Part shown: positions 51,930-60,132 of the stretch, piece by piece
Numbering within the stretch: position 1 is the stretch's first letter
How the letters are laid out: every line of letters begins with the position of its first letter
Source: Chitinophagaceae bacterium
GTDB taxonomy: Bacteria; Bacteroidota; Bacteroidia; Chitinophagales; Chitinophagaceae
Assembly (NCBI GenBank): GCA_004028795.1
Contig: SAIW01000002.1
Location: 1 to 64,000 of the forward strand
Reading direction: 5' to 3'
DNA: 64,000 nt
Notes under the pieces: generated by a model
Database searches by the model: none
Told to the model about the DNA's origin: nothing
What the model saw: the letters and a program-made list of their open reading frames with translations, nothing else
Program-made: the position numbers and the translations under genes

Positions 51930-51987
51930 AGAAGCAAAAAAGAGAACAAATTATCAATCTTAGTTGTAATTAATATAAAGAGATTTT

Positions 51988-53811
51988 ATGAGTAACGAAG
52001 CTGTATTGCACGCCCCAACAACAACTATCACACATCATCATGATGCACATGCAGATCATGGCCATGAACACCATCATCATGAAACATTTATTACAAAATA
52101 TGTTTTCAGCCAGGATCATAAAATGATTGCCAAACAATTTCTTATTACAGGAATGGTTTGGGCTGTTTTAGGTGGATTGATGAGTGTATTGTTCAGGCTG
52201 CAATTAGGATACCCTGATGCTAAATTTCCGTGGTTACAGGATTTATTGGGAAAATTCTGGGTTGAAGATGGAAAAATTACAGCACAAGCTTATTATGCTT
52301 TGGTTACAACACATGGTACTGTATTAGTATTCTTTGTATTAACAGCAGGTTTAAGCGGAACATTTGCCAACTTCTTAATCCCGCTTCAAATCGGTGCAAG
52401 AGATATGGCATCTCCGTTTATGAATATGCTTTCTTATTGGTTTTTCTTCGCTGCCAGTTGTGTTATGCTTTCTTCATTATTTGTAGAAACAGGGCCTTTC
52501 AGCGGCGGTTGGACAGCTTACCCTCCGTTAAGTGCATTAGGTCAAGCTTCACCGGGTTCTAAAACAGGTATGGATTTATGGTTGATAGCAATGGCATTGT
52601 TTGTTGTATCATCATTATTAGGCGGTTTAAATTATATAGCTACGGTATTGAACATGCGTACTAAAGGTATGAGCATGACGAGAATGCCATTAACTATTTG
52701 GGCATTGTTCTTTACTGCTGTATTAGGTGTATTATCATTCCCTGTATTATTTTCAGGTTTTATCTTATTAATATTCGATAGAAATTTCGGAACAAGCTTC
52801 TACTTATCAGATTTATATGTAAACGGCGTTACACTTCCTAATGAAGGTGGTAGTGCCATTTTATTCCAGCATTTATTCTGGTTCTTAGGTCACCCGGAAG
52901 TGTATATTATCTTATTACCTGCTATGGGTATGGTAAGTGAAATTTTATCAACCAATGCCCGTAAACCGATATTCGGTTATATAGCCATGATTGGTTCTTT
53001 ATTTGCCATTGCCATATTAGCCTTCTTAGTTTGGGCACACCATATGTTTGTTACAGGTTTAAACCCATTCTTAGGTTCCATCTTCGTATTATTAACATTA
53101 TTAATCGCTGTGCCTTCAGCTATTAAAGTATTTAACTGGTTAACAACATTGTGGAGAGGAAACATCCGTTTCACACCCGGAATGTTATTCGCTATCGGTT
53201 TTGTTAGTTTATTTATTTCAGGTGGTTTAACAGGTATCTGGTTAGGAAACTCAGCATTAGATATTCACTTGCACGATACCTATTTTGTAATTGCTCACTT
53301 CCATATTGTAATGGGTGTGGCAAGTATGTTCGGAATGTTTGCGGGTGTTTATCATTGGTATCCTAAAATGTACGGCAGGTATTTAAACAATACGTTAGCA
53401 TACACTCATTTCTGGATTACATTAATTGGTGCATACTTAATTTTCTGGCCAATGCATTATCAAGGTTTAGCAGGTATGCCACGTCGTTATTATGATTACA
53501 GCATTTGGGAAAGCTTTAAGCAATTTGCAGAGTTAAACAGATTTATAAGTACAGTAGCAATGGTTGTATTTGCAACGCAGCTATTATTCTTATTTAATTT
53601 CTTCTATTCAATTTTTAAAGGAAGAAAAGTTACCAATCAAAATCCGTGGGGTTCTACAACATTAGAGTGGACTGCACCAATCCGTCCGGGTCATGGAAAC
53701 TGGCCGGGTGAAATCCCTGAAGTTCATCGCTGGGCTTATGATTACGGTAAAGACGGAAGAGATTTCGTTCCGCAAACAGAACCTGTGGGGGCTAACGAAA
53801 GCCATCATTAA
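51988..53811 (+). CDS. ctaD: Cytochrome c oxidase subunit I
   Basis: The 607-residue heme-copper oxidase core has twelve or more helices. All key sites are visible: FLGHPEVYIILLP (CuB His and the cross-linked Tyr; Glu of the A-family D-channel end), WAHHMFVTG (two His), and HDTYFVIAHFHIVMG (heme a3 and heme a ligands). It reduces oxygen to water and pumps protons. The N-terminus carries an unusual His-rich tract (HHHDAHADHGHEHHHH, residues 12-27) ahead of the first helix. It lies 58 bp after coxB. Confidence 0.96.
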   Translation: MSNEAVLHAPTTTITHHHDAHADHGHEHHHHETFITKYVFSQDHKMIAKQFLITGMVWAVLGGLMSVLFRLQLGYPDAKFPWLQDLLGKFWVEDGKITAQAYYALVTTHGTVLVFFVLTAGLSGTFANFLIPLQIGARDMASPFMNMLSYWFFFAASCVMLSSLFVETGPFSGGWTAYPPLSALGQASPGSKTGMDLWLIAMALFVVSSLLGGLNYIATVLNMRTKGMSMTRMPLTIWALFFTAVLGVLSFPVLFSGFILLIFDRNFGTSFYLSDLYVNGVTLPNEGGSAILFQHLFWFLGHPEVYIILLPAMGMVSEILSTNARKPIFGYIAMIGSLFAIAILAFLVWAHHMFVTGLNPFLGSIFVLLTLLIAVPSAIKVFNWLTTLWRGNIRFTPGMLFAIGFVSLFISGGLTGIWLGNSALDIHLHDTYFVIAHFHIVMGVASMFGMFAGVYHWYPKMYGRYLNNTLAYTHFWITLIGAYLIFWPMHYQGLAGMPRRYYDYSIWESFKQFAELNRFISTVAMVVFATQLLFLFNFFYSIFKGRKVTNQNPWGSTTLEWTAPIRPGHGNWPGEIPEVHRWAYDYGKDGRDFVPQTEPVGANESHH

Positions 53812-53865
53812 TTAATATTTATTGAGTGAATGAGTATTTAAAAATCATTCATCGTAAAATAACAG

Positions 53866-53900
53866 AATGCTCCCGAAACTATAACGGGAGCATTGTTTTT
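53866..53900 (+). terminator. Intrinsic terminator between ctaD and ctaB
   Basis: Perfect 10-bp arms AATGCTCCCG and CGGGAGCATT around nine bases are followed by GTTTTT. It ends the ACIII/oxidase-core transcript, and it lies within the too-long upstream frame of ctaB, which argues for the later ctaB start. Confidence 0.85.
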
Positions 53901-53909
53901 GAAAAGAAG

Positions 53910-54806
53910 ATGCAGGATAATAAAACAGGAAATTCTATCGCCGCCAAGCTTAGAGATTATAAAGAACTAACCAAGTTTACATTAAGCTTTACGGTTGTTT
54001 TTTCTTGTGTGATTTGCTTTTTATTAACGCCTGCTAATGGATACAATTGGTTGATGATAACCATTCTTTTTATTGCTGGCATGTTGGTTACAGGCAGTGC
54101 CAATGCAATAAACCAGGCAGTAGAAAAGGAAACAGATGCGGTTATGAAAAGAACTTCCAAACGCCCTGTAGCCAATGGAAGAATGACAGTAAATGAAGCT
54201 TACCTGTTTGCTTTTATTGCAGGTTCCTTAGGTGTTGTATTAATGGTTTATTTTTTTAATGTAACAGCAGCTCTTTTATCTGCATTCAGTTTGTTCTTAT
54301 ACGCTTTTATTTATACGCCTTTGAAGAAAATAAATTCAATAGCCGTATTAATAGGAGCTTTTCCGGGGGCATTACCCTGCTTGATAGGATGGGTGGCAGG
54401 TTTTTATAATGATGAAATTAAATGGACCGGTGGGTTAATATTGTTTGCAATGCAGTTCTTGTGGCAATTTCCGCATTTTTGGGCAATTGCCTGGGTGGCA
54501 CATGAAGATTATACGAAAGCAGGTTTTAAATTATTACCGAGTGCTAAAGGGCCAACTAAGTTTACGGCAGTGCAGGCAATAATGTATAGTGTGTTGATGA
54601 TTCCGGTGGGTATTTTACCTAAGTATGTTGGAATGAGTGGCAATGTGAGTTTATGGATTATTCTGGCATGTAATGTTTTTATGGTTGTACAAAGTGTACG
54701 ATTATATAATGAAATGAATGTAAAAGCTGCAAGAAGGGTAATGTTCAGCAGTTATATTTATTTGCCGATTGTTTTATTGGCATTACTGGCTGATAAAGCT
54801 CAGTAA
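53910..54806 (+). CDS. ctaB: Protoheme IX farnesyltransferase (heme O synthase)
   Basis: The 298-residue UbiA-family prenyltransferase attaches a farnesyl group to heme b, the first step to heme A for the oxidase. It has seven to nine helices, with the Asp-rich site NAINQAVEKETDAVMKRTSK RPV (split here) and the second site GLILFAMQFLWQFPHFWAIA with YTKAGFKLLP. ATG 53910 is chosen. The GTG at 53826 would place the ctaD terminator inside the coding region. Confidence 0.93.
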   Translation: MQDNKTGNSIAAKLRDYKELTKFTLSFTVVFSCVICFLLTPANGYNWLMITILFIAGMLVTGSANAINQAVEKETDAVMKRTSKRPVANGRMTVNEAYLFAFIAGSLGVVLMVYFFNVTAALLSAFSLFLYAFIYTPLKKINSIAVLIGAFPGALPCLIGWVAGFYNDEIKWTGGLILFAMQFLWQFPHFWAIAWVAHEDYTKAGFKLLPSAKGPTKFTAVQAIMYSVLMIPVGILPKYVGMSGNVSLWIILACNVFMVVQSVRLYNEMNVKAARRVMFSSYIYLPIVLLALLADKAQ

Positions 54807-54812
54807 AGAACA

Positions 54813-54841
54813 GAACGTAAAAGTGTGCGACGCAACGAATG
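54813..54841 (+). repeat. GTGCGACGCAACG intergenic repeat, copy 6
   Basis: GAACGTAAAAGTGTGCGACG followed by CAACGAATG and TTTAATTGATAAACAAAAGC is the most complete copy. It lies between ctaB and the first subunit III gene. Confidence 0.75.
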
Positions 54842-54882
54842 TTTAATTGATAAACAAAAGCTGATAACAAAATAAAAAAGTG

Positions 54883-55461
54883 ATGATGACAACAGTGAGT
54901 TCAAATGAACCTAAAAGATTGCACCCTCATAAGTTTACATTGTGGGTTGCTATGGGCAGCATTTGTATGATGTTTGCCGGCTTAACAAGTGCATACATTG
55001 TAAAGCGTAATCAGGCAAACTGGTTAGAGTTTGCTTTGCCGAAATCGTTTTATTATTCTACAGCAGCTATAATGCTTAGCAGTGCTACTATGTATATTGC
55101 TTTAAAGGCTTTTAAAGCAAGAGAAAGAAGCAGGTATAAAAACTTTATTGCCTTAACAGCAGTATTAGGTGTTTTATTCGGTGTGTTACAAACCTTAGGC
55201 TTTAATGAATTAACCAGTCAAGGAATAAAATTATTAGGCTTTGGAAGTAATGCAGCAGCATCTTTTTTAGTGCCTATTATAGGTTTGCATATGCTGCATG
55301 TAGCCGGTGGAATAATAGCTTTATTAGTTACCCTATTCAGAGCATTTGGCAGAAAAATAAAAAGTTATAATACTACACCTATTGAAATTGTTGCTACTTA
55401 CTGGCACTTTGTAGATTTGTTATGGATTTACCTTTTTATATTTCTTGCATGGATAAAATAA
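54883..55461 (+). CDS. Cytochrome c oxidase subunit III-like protein 1
   Basis: The 192-residue membrane protein has five helices and is related to subunit III: LHPHKFTLWVAMGSICMMFAGL, FALPKSFYYSTAAIMLSSATMY, GLHMLHVAGGIIALLVTL and the C-terminal TYWHFVDLLWIYLF. It is shorter than the classical seven-helix form. A second subunit III gene follows at 80 bp, a tandem pair usual in Bacteroidota. ATG 54883 is preferred over GTG 54880. Confidence 0.88.
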   Translation: MMTTVSSNEPKRLHPHKFTLWVAMGSICMMFAGLTSAYIVKRNQANWLEFALPKSFYYSTAAIMLSSATMYIALKAFKARERSRYKNFIALTAVLGVLFGVLQTLGFNELTSQGIKLLGFGSNAAASFLVPIIGLHMLHVAGGIIALLVTLFRAFGRKIKSYNTTPIEIVATYWHFVDLLWIYLFIFLAWIK

Positions 55462-55507
55462 GCTGAAAAAACTTTGGTTTTATTCACAGTTTTTAAACGT
55501 GAGCCAA

Positions 55508-55515
55508 TAAATTTG
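55508..55515 (+). promoter_or_regulatory. Bacteroidota-type -7 box upstream of second subunit III gene
   Basis: TAAATTTG matches TAnnTTTG exactly, 26 bp before the ATG. It suggests an internal promoter in the oxidase cluster. Confidence 0.4.
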
Positions 55516-55541
55516 CAAACAAACTTTAGAAGAATAGAAAC

Positions 55542-56225
55542 ATGTCAACACTAACAACTGCAACAGTACCTACTAAGTGGTGGAGCGGCGGGAAAAGCCC
55601 CTTTAATGTAGAGTATGGAAAATTAATGATGTGGTACTTTTTAATGAGTGATGCTTTTACATTCGGTGCCTTTCTTATTGCTTATGGAACAGTACGTTTT
55701 TCAACCAACGGCTGGCCTGATCCGAACCATGTATTTAAAAGTTACCCTTTTGCAAGCGAAAGCACATTTGCCCCGTTAGTGTTTGTAAGTATCATGACTT
55801 TTATTCTTATCATCAGTTCTGTAACAATGGTATTAGCTGTTAAAGCAGGGCAGGAAATGAATAAAAGAAAAGTAGTTGTAAACCTTATTCTTACTATTAT
55901 TGGTGGTTTAGCTTTTTTAAGTTGTCAGGCTTGGGAGTGGAATCACTTACATCACGAAGGTGCATGGTGGGGACATAATCCATTTTTAAATGCTGACGGA
56001 ACTCAATCAACAACAAATTTTACCAACTTCTTTTTTACAATAACAGGCTTTCACGGTTTCCATGTATTTAGCGGTGTAATTATTAATATCATTATGTTGA
56101 TTATGACATTGAATGGTGTTTTTGAAAAAAGAGGGCACTATTTAATGATTGAAAAAGCTGGATTATACTGGCACTTTGTAGACTTGGTGTGGGTATTTGT
56201 ATTTACCTGTTTTTATTTGATTTAA
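55542..56225 (+). CDS. ctaE: Cytochrome c oxidase subunit III
   Basis: The 227-residue subunit has five to six helices. Conserved features: FNVEYGKLMMWYFLMSDAFTFGAF, QAWEWNHLHHEGAWWGHNPF, the GFHGFHVFSGVIINII helix (residues about 166-181) and the C-terminal LYWHFVDLVWVFVF. Subunit III stabilises subunit I and supports proton uptake. Its motifs are closer to classical subunit III than those of the preceding gene. Confidence 0.9.
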   Translation: MSTLTTATVPTKWWSGGKSPFNVEYGKLMMWYFLMSDAFTFGAFLIAYGTVRFSTNGWPDPNHVFKSYPFASESTFAPLVFVSIMTFILIISSVTMVLAVKAGQEMNKRKVVVNLILTIIGGLAFLSCQAWEWNHLHHEGAWWGHNPFLNADGTQSTTNFTNFFFTITGFHGFHVFSGVIINIIMLIMTLNGVFEKRGHYLMIEKAGLYWHFVDLVWVFVFTCFYLI

Positions 56226-56253
56226 TTAATTCAATTATACTATAAAATTATTT

Positions 56254-56679
56254 ATGGAACATTCAGCACATGCAGAACATCATGGCAGTAAAAACGAAGT
56301 AAGAAATGTAACTATTGTTCTTACAGTTCTTACTATCATAGAATTAGCATTAGGTTTTATGATGATGAAAATGGTAGACGGTTCTGCTGGAAAACTTTCA
56401 ACTAAAGCGTTTATTATTATTTTAATGATTGCTAAGGCATATTATATTGTCGGTTATTTTATGCACTTAAAGCATGAATTAAGAAACATGATAATGACTA
56501 TCGTGGTTCCCCTTTTATTATTTGTTTGGTTTATTATTGCGTTCTTATACGACGGTAATTCATTCAAACATTTAAGAAACACTTACGACCCATATAAAAA
56601 TGCACAGAAGTCTGTAATAGTTGAAAAGAAAGAGGAAGGTGGCGAACATAAAACAGAAGAACCTGCAGAAAAGCATTAA
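56254..56679 (+). CDS. Cytochrome c oxidase subunit IV (prokaryotic type)
   Basis: The 141-residue protein has three helices (about 18-40, 50-70, 78-100), the YFMHLKHELRNM segment typical of prokaryotic COX4/CyoD-like subunits, and a Lys/Glu-rich tail. It starts with a His-rich EHSAHAEHHG. It is a small accessory subunit; the gene follows ctaE by 28 bp and a terminator comes after it. Confidence 0.85.
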   Translation: MEHSAHAEHHGSKNEVRNVTIVLTVLTIIELALGFMMMKMVDGSAGKLSTKAFIIILMIAKAYYIVGYFMHLKHELRNMIMTIVVPLLLFVWFIIAFLYDGNSFKHLRNTYDPYKNAQKSVIVEKKEEGGEHKTEEPAEKH

Positions 56680-56720
56680 TTGCATTTTGTTATAAAATGA
56701 ACAAATGAATTTTATAAAAG

Positions 56721-56744
56721 CCACTGCCGGTGCGGTGGTTTTTT
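56721..56744 (+). terminator. Intrinsic terminator after subunit IV gene
   Basis: CCACTGC and GCGGTGG form a 7-bp stem (one G-T) around CGGT, followed by six T residues. Confidence 0.85.
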
Positions 56745-56760
56745 AATTAATTGAATAGTT

Positions 56761-57579
56761 ATGAGCAAGAAAGCTGTTTGGGCATTAATGATTGCTATTC
56801 TCATTCCTTTAGTGAGCTATTTTATTTTAAAAACTGCAGGAGATGATGCTGTAATAATGCCTAGAAAATATTTTGTTGAAACAACGATTGCTTCTGAAAA
56901 AAACGGCAGAACAAGTGTTGATACTATTTGGCATAAAACAGCCGATTTTAAATTTGTTAATCAATTAGGAGATACCGTTCATTTATACGACATAAAAGGT
57001 AAAGCAATTGTTATTGATTTATTCTTTACACGTTGTGGCAGTATTTGTCCTAAGCTTACTAAAAGCATGGCCAAGTTGCAACAGAGTTTTATTACAGGAG
57101 GTAATGCCATGCAGAAAGTTGATACTTCGGTTGTACAGTTTATTTCTTTATCAATAGACCCCGAGCATGATTCTGTGAGTGTATTGAAAAATTATGCTGA
57201 TAATTATAAGGTTAATCCTGATAATTGGTGGCTGCTTACAGGCAACAGAGATTCTATTTACAATTATATTTTTGAAGAATTGAAAATAGATAAGTTAAGT
57301 AAAGAGCCTGTTACACCTGATTTCCCGCATACATCAAGGTTTGTGTTGCTGGATAAAGATTATATAGTTAGGGGAAGATTGGAGCAACCCTACAGCGGTT
57401 TAGACTCAACTTCATTATCTGTTTTGGCAAGAGATATCGGCTTACTGATGCTTGAAAAAGATAAAACAAAAAAAAGCGAATTATTTACGGAAATTATCAA
57501 CCTTAAATGGCTTTGGGCTGTTGTTGTAGTATTGGTTATTGTGTTTGTATTAATTACTGTTCAATCAAGAAAAAAATAA
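56761..57579 (+). CDS. SCO1/SenC/PrrC copper chaperone
   Basis: The 272-residue membrane-anchored thioredoxin-fold protein delivers copper to the CuA site of subunit II. It has an N-terminal anchor (about 5-23), the CxxxC copper motif TRCGSICPK (residues about 93-97) and the distal His in DFPHTSRFVLLD. A second hydrophobic segment lies at the C-terminus (about 247-265). The location right behind the oxidase genes supports the role. Confidence 0.92.
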   Translation: MSKKAVWALMIAILIPLVSYFILKTAGDDAVIMPRKYFVETTIASEKNGRTSVDTIWHKTADFKFVNQLGDTVHLYDIKGKAIVIDLFFTRCGSICPKLTKSMAKLQQSFITGGNAMQKVDTSVVQFISLSIDPEHDSVSVLKNYADNYKVNPDNWWLLTGNRDSIYNYIFEELKIDKLSKEPVTPDFPHTSRFVLLDKDYIVRGRLEQPYSGLDSTSLSVLARDIGLLMLEKDKTKKSELFTEIINLKWLWAVVVVLVIVFVLITVQSRKK

Positions 57580-57591
57580 ACGTATAAGATT

Positions 57592-58134
57592 ATGTTACAG
57601 GCTTCAATGAAAAAGAATGATGGTACAGCAAAGTGGTTAATAGGTATTTTTTCATTTGTTGTATTTGCAGTTGTTGTTACTATAAGCAGAATAAAACTAA
57701 CTGTTGATTTAGGATTTAACGTTCACATTTTTGCAACTGCTAATGCAATTATCAATACAATTATTGCCATACTTTTAGTTGCAGCGTTAGTAGCTGTGAA
57801 AAATAAAAACTACTTACTGCATAAACAATTAATGTTAACGGCGTTAATACTTTCCATTGTATTTTTAGTTAGTTACATTGCTCACCACTTATTAGCAGGC
57901 GAAACTAAGTTTGGCGGTGCAGGTGCTGTAAAAATTATTTATCTCTTTATTCTCTTTACGCATATTTTTTTAGCAGCGGTAATACTTCCATTTATATTAT
58001 TTACTGCTTACAGAGCTTTGATAGGAGAATATGCTGCACATAAAAAACTATCAAAAATTACCTGGCCTTTGTGGTTTTATGTAGCAGTTACAGGCCCTGT
58101 AGTTTATTTAATGATAAGCCCTTATTACCAATAA
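57592..58134 (+). CDS. DUF420 membrane protein
   Basis: The 180-residue protein has five helices, with conserved histidines in NKNYLLHKQLMLTALILSI, SYIAHHLLAGETKFGG, and THIFLAAVILPFILF. DUF420 proteins resemble CtaM, which is needed for maturation of some heme-copper oxidases, so an assembly role is likely from context. It lies 12 bp after the SCO gene. An alternative ATG is at 57607. Confidence 0.88.
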   Translation: MLQASMKKNDGTAKWLIGIFSFVVFAVVVTISRIKLTVDLGFNVHIFATANAIINTIIAILLVAALVAVKNKNYLLHKQLMLTALILSIVFLVSYIAHHLLAGETKFGGAGAVKIIYLFILFTHIFLAAVILPFILFTAYRALIGEYAAHKKLSKITWPLWFYVAVTGPVVYLMISPYYQ

Positions 58135-58140
58135 CCAATA

Positions 58141-58599
58141 GTGAAGTTTAAGCCTGAAATAAAATCTCTTATAGTAGTTCACACAGCAATGCTTTTAGGG
58201 CAACTGTTATTTGCAGTTATTGTTTATGTAATTTCCAATTTTATTACCTCGAAAGATAACAGAACAGTTTTTCAGGCTTTACAGATTTTTGCGATAGTAT
58301 TAAGTTTCGGATGTGGTATTGCTGCATTTAAAATTTCAAAACAAAGAATACAACAACTACAATTAACCACTTTAAGTTTTTCTGAAAAGTTTACACAATA
58401 TCGCAGTGCATGTATTTTAAAATATGCTTTATTAGAAATACCGGCTATGTTTTGTTTAGTAAGCTACTTTATTATACATAATATTTCCTTTCTTTTGTTG
58501 TTCGGAGTTTTGCTGTTTGTATTTGCCGGGCAAAAGCCAACAGTATTTTTAATGACGATTGAAATGAATGTTAGTAAGGAAGAGTTAATGCAGGAGTAA
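58141..58599 (+). CDS. Four-helix membrane protein, unknown
   Basis: The 152-residue protein has hydrophobic segments at about 10-32, 45-62, 98-117 and 119-136, and starts with GTG. It begins 6 bp after the DUF420 gene and is probably the last member of the oxidase cluster. The family is not recognised. The frame is fully open with a codon use like its neighbours, and it is convergent with the MGMT-like gene, with a 1-bp gap. Confidence 0.65.
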   Translation: MKFKPEIKSLIVVHTAMLLGQLLFAVIVYVISNFITSKDNRTVFQALQIFAIVLSFGCGIAAFKISKQRIQQLQLTTLSFSEKFTQYRSACILKYALLEIPAMFCLVSYFIIHNISFLLLFGVLLFVFAGQKPTVFLMTIEMNVSKEELMQE

Positions 58600-58600
58600 T

Positions 58601-58984
58601 TTATAAATTTAATTCAATTGCAGGGTCCCAATAAATTTCTTTAAAGTTGACAACGGTATCTTTTTCTACATTAACTCCGTCTTTCTTTAATAGCTCTTCC
58701 ATTTTTGTTGGTGTACTGAAATGAGCTTTACCGCTTAACATTCCGTTTCTGTTAACAACACGTTGTGCGGGTACCTTAGGCTTTACCGTACCGGCTGCAT
58801 TCATAGCCCAGCCAACCATTCTTGCACTTAGTTTTGTACCCAGATAATTAGCAATAGCACCGTAAGATGTAACTCTGCCTTTAGGTATTTGCCTTACTAC
58901 ATCATATACATCATCAAAAAAAGAAAACTTTTTAGGTTCTTTTTTTTGCTTGATAATTTTTTTTAACGTTTGTTTCTTTGGCAA
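58601..58984 (-). CDS. MGMT-family alkyltransferase-like protein without active-site Cys
   Basis: The 127-residue protein is the DNA-binding domain of O6-alkylguanine-DNA alkyltransferase: VVRQIPKGRVTSYGAIANYLG, SARMVGWAMNA, and the active-site region VPAQRVVNRNGMLSGKAHF. The usual PCHR motif is PAQR, so both the acceptor Cys and the His are missing and it cannot transfer alkyl groups. It is an ATL-type protein, which in other bacteria flags alkylated bases for excision repair. The N-terminus is Lys-rich. Confidence 0.85.
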   Translation of the reverse strand: MPKKQTLKKIIKQKKEPKKFSFFDDVYDVVRQIPKGRVTSYGAIANYLGTKLSARMVGWAMNAAGTVKPKVPAQRVVNRNGMLSGKAHFSTPTKMEELLKKDGVNVEKDTVVNFKEIYWDPAIELNL

Positions 58985-58990
58985 AACTTT

Positions 58991-59197
58991 TTATTTCTTG
59001 GTTGAAGTTAGTTTGTTTGAAATATTTTCAAGCAACTCACTCCTTTTTGGTTCAGGAACATTTTCATAATTATAGGTGCAATGTCTACAACCTAAACCGC
59101 AGCAATAACCTTTTGCTATGTGATATTTTTCTGTAAATACAACATAGCCATTGTCATCATAATAAAAATCTTCTCCCTCAATTAACGGCTTGTTCAT
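58991..59197 (-). CDS. DUF5522 small cysteine-rich protein
   Basis: The 68-residue protein has a central CCGLGCRHCTYNY motif, giving four Cys within eight residues, a probable metal or Fe-S site, preceded by the GEDFYYDDNGYVVFTEKYH segment. This matches DUF5522, common next to trmB in Bacteroidota. Its ATG lies 20 bp inside the trmB 3' end, so the two are translationally coupled. Function unknown. Confidence 0.8.
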   Translation of the reverse strand: MNKPLIEGEDFYYDDNGYVVFTEKYHIAKGYCCGLGCRHCTYNYENVPEPKRSELLENISNKLTSTKK

Positions 59198-59882
59198 TAA
59201 TAAGCTCTTTTAAAATAATATCTTTTTCTACCGGTAACAGCTTGTTTATTTTAAACTGTAAATAGTGAATGCGACTGCTTTGAGCAATATCTAAACTTTC
59301 ATAGTGTGTTTTTATGTAAAGCTCTTTTGCAATACCGGGTTCTTTATAAGCATCACTGTAATCAACTAATAATTCCAGTTCTAATAAATTGATTACTGTT
59401 TTTGTAAACTGATATAAATCAGGACTATCAGTTTTCAAATGTATTAATCCATCCTGTTTTAAAATGCTTTGATATAAGCGTAAAAATTTAGGGTGCGTTA
59501 ATCTTTTCTTGGCTTTTGATAATCGTAATTGCGGGTCAGGAAACGTAATCCATATTTCATTTACTTCCTCTTTAGTAAAGTAGGTATTAATAAAATCTAT
59601 TTGCGTTCTTAAAAAAGCAGCATTCTCTAAATTTTCCTGTAGAGCCATGGCAGCACCTTTCCAGATTCTGTTTCCTTTTATATCAACACCAATAAAATTT
59701 TTATCAGCAAACATTCTTGCTAAGCCAAGGGTGTATTCCCCTTTGCCACAGGCCAATTCCAGAATAATGGGGTTATTATTGTTGAAGTGTTTATGCCATT
59801 GCCCTGCAATATTTTCAGGAAATTCTAAAACATTAGGAAAGGTTTTGATTGCCTCGAACCGTATTAATTTTTTATGACCCAT
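59178..59882 (-). CDS. trmB: tRNA (guanine-N7-)-methyltransferase
   Basis: The 234-residue SAM-dependent enzyme makes m7G46 in tRNA. Motifs: ILELACGKGEYTLGLA (SAM binding), FIGVDIKGNRIWKGA, and the catalytic WITFPDPQLRLSKAKKRL region that matches FPDPxxKxxHxKRR with changes. ATG 59882 is preferred over TTG 59891. It heads a small minus-strand operon trmB-DUF5522-MGMT-like. Confidence 0.92.
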   Translation of the reverse strand: MGHKKLIRFEAIKTFPNVLEFPENIAGQWHKHFNNNNPIILELACGKGEYTLGLARMFADKNFIGVDIKGNRIWKGAAMALQENLENAAFLRTQIDFINTYFTKEEVNEIWITFPDPQLRLSKAKKRLTHPKFLRLYQSILKQDGLIHLKTDSPDLYQFTKTVINLLELELLVDYSDAYKEPGIAKELYIKTHYESLDIAQSSRIHYLQFKINKLLPVEKDIILKELINEQAVN

Positions 59883-59964
59883 ATACAGCAAAAATAATTA
59901 GTCAAGTATCTTAAAAGTAATTAAACTTTTAATTTCAATTATAGTCTTATCGAAAAGTAAAGTC

Positions 59965-60105
59965 ATGCATTTATACCTATGTTATATTGACCCAGGGTCT
60001 GGTAGTTTATTTTATCAAGCAATTTTATCAGGTATTCTAACAATTTCTTTATTTTTCGGGAGAATTAAATTCTTTATCAAGAATACATTTTCAAAAAATA
60101 AGTAA
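59965..60105 (+). CDS. YIDPGSGS small membrane protein
   Basis: The 46-residue protein reads MHLYLCYIDPGSGSLFYQ, then a hydrophobic helix ILSGILTISLFFG and a basic tail RIKFFIKNTFSKNK. The YIDPGSGS signature followed by one helix and a basic C-terminus marks a small conserved membrane protein found next to methyltransferase and sulfatase-type genes of surface polysaccharide loci. Both of those follow here. It is too short for standard gene-length cut-offs but has a clear ATG and a stop 27 bp before the next start. Confidence 0.75.
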   Translation: MHLYLCYIDPGSGSLFYQAILSGILTISLFFGRIKFFIKNTFSKNK

Positions 60106-60132
60106 ATGTATTAGCTTCAAAGCTAATCTGTC

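Noticed and set aside
53826-53909. GTG start giving ctaB 28 extra residues.
   Set aside because: The segment contains the perfect ctaD terminator and lacks family similarity; ATG 53910 fits.
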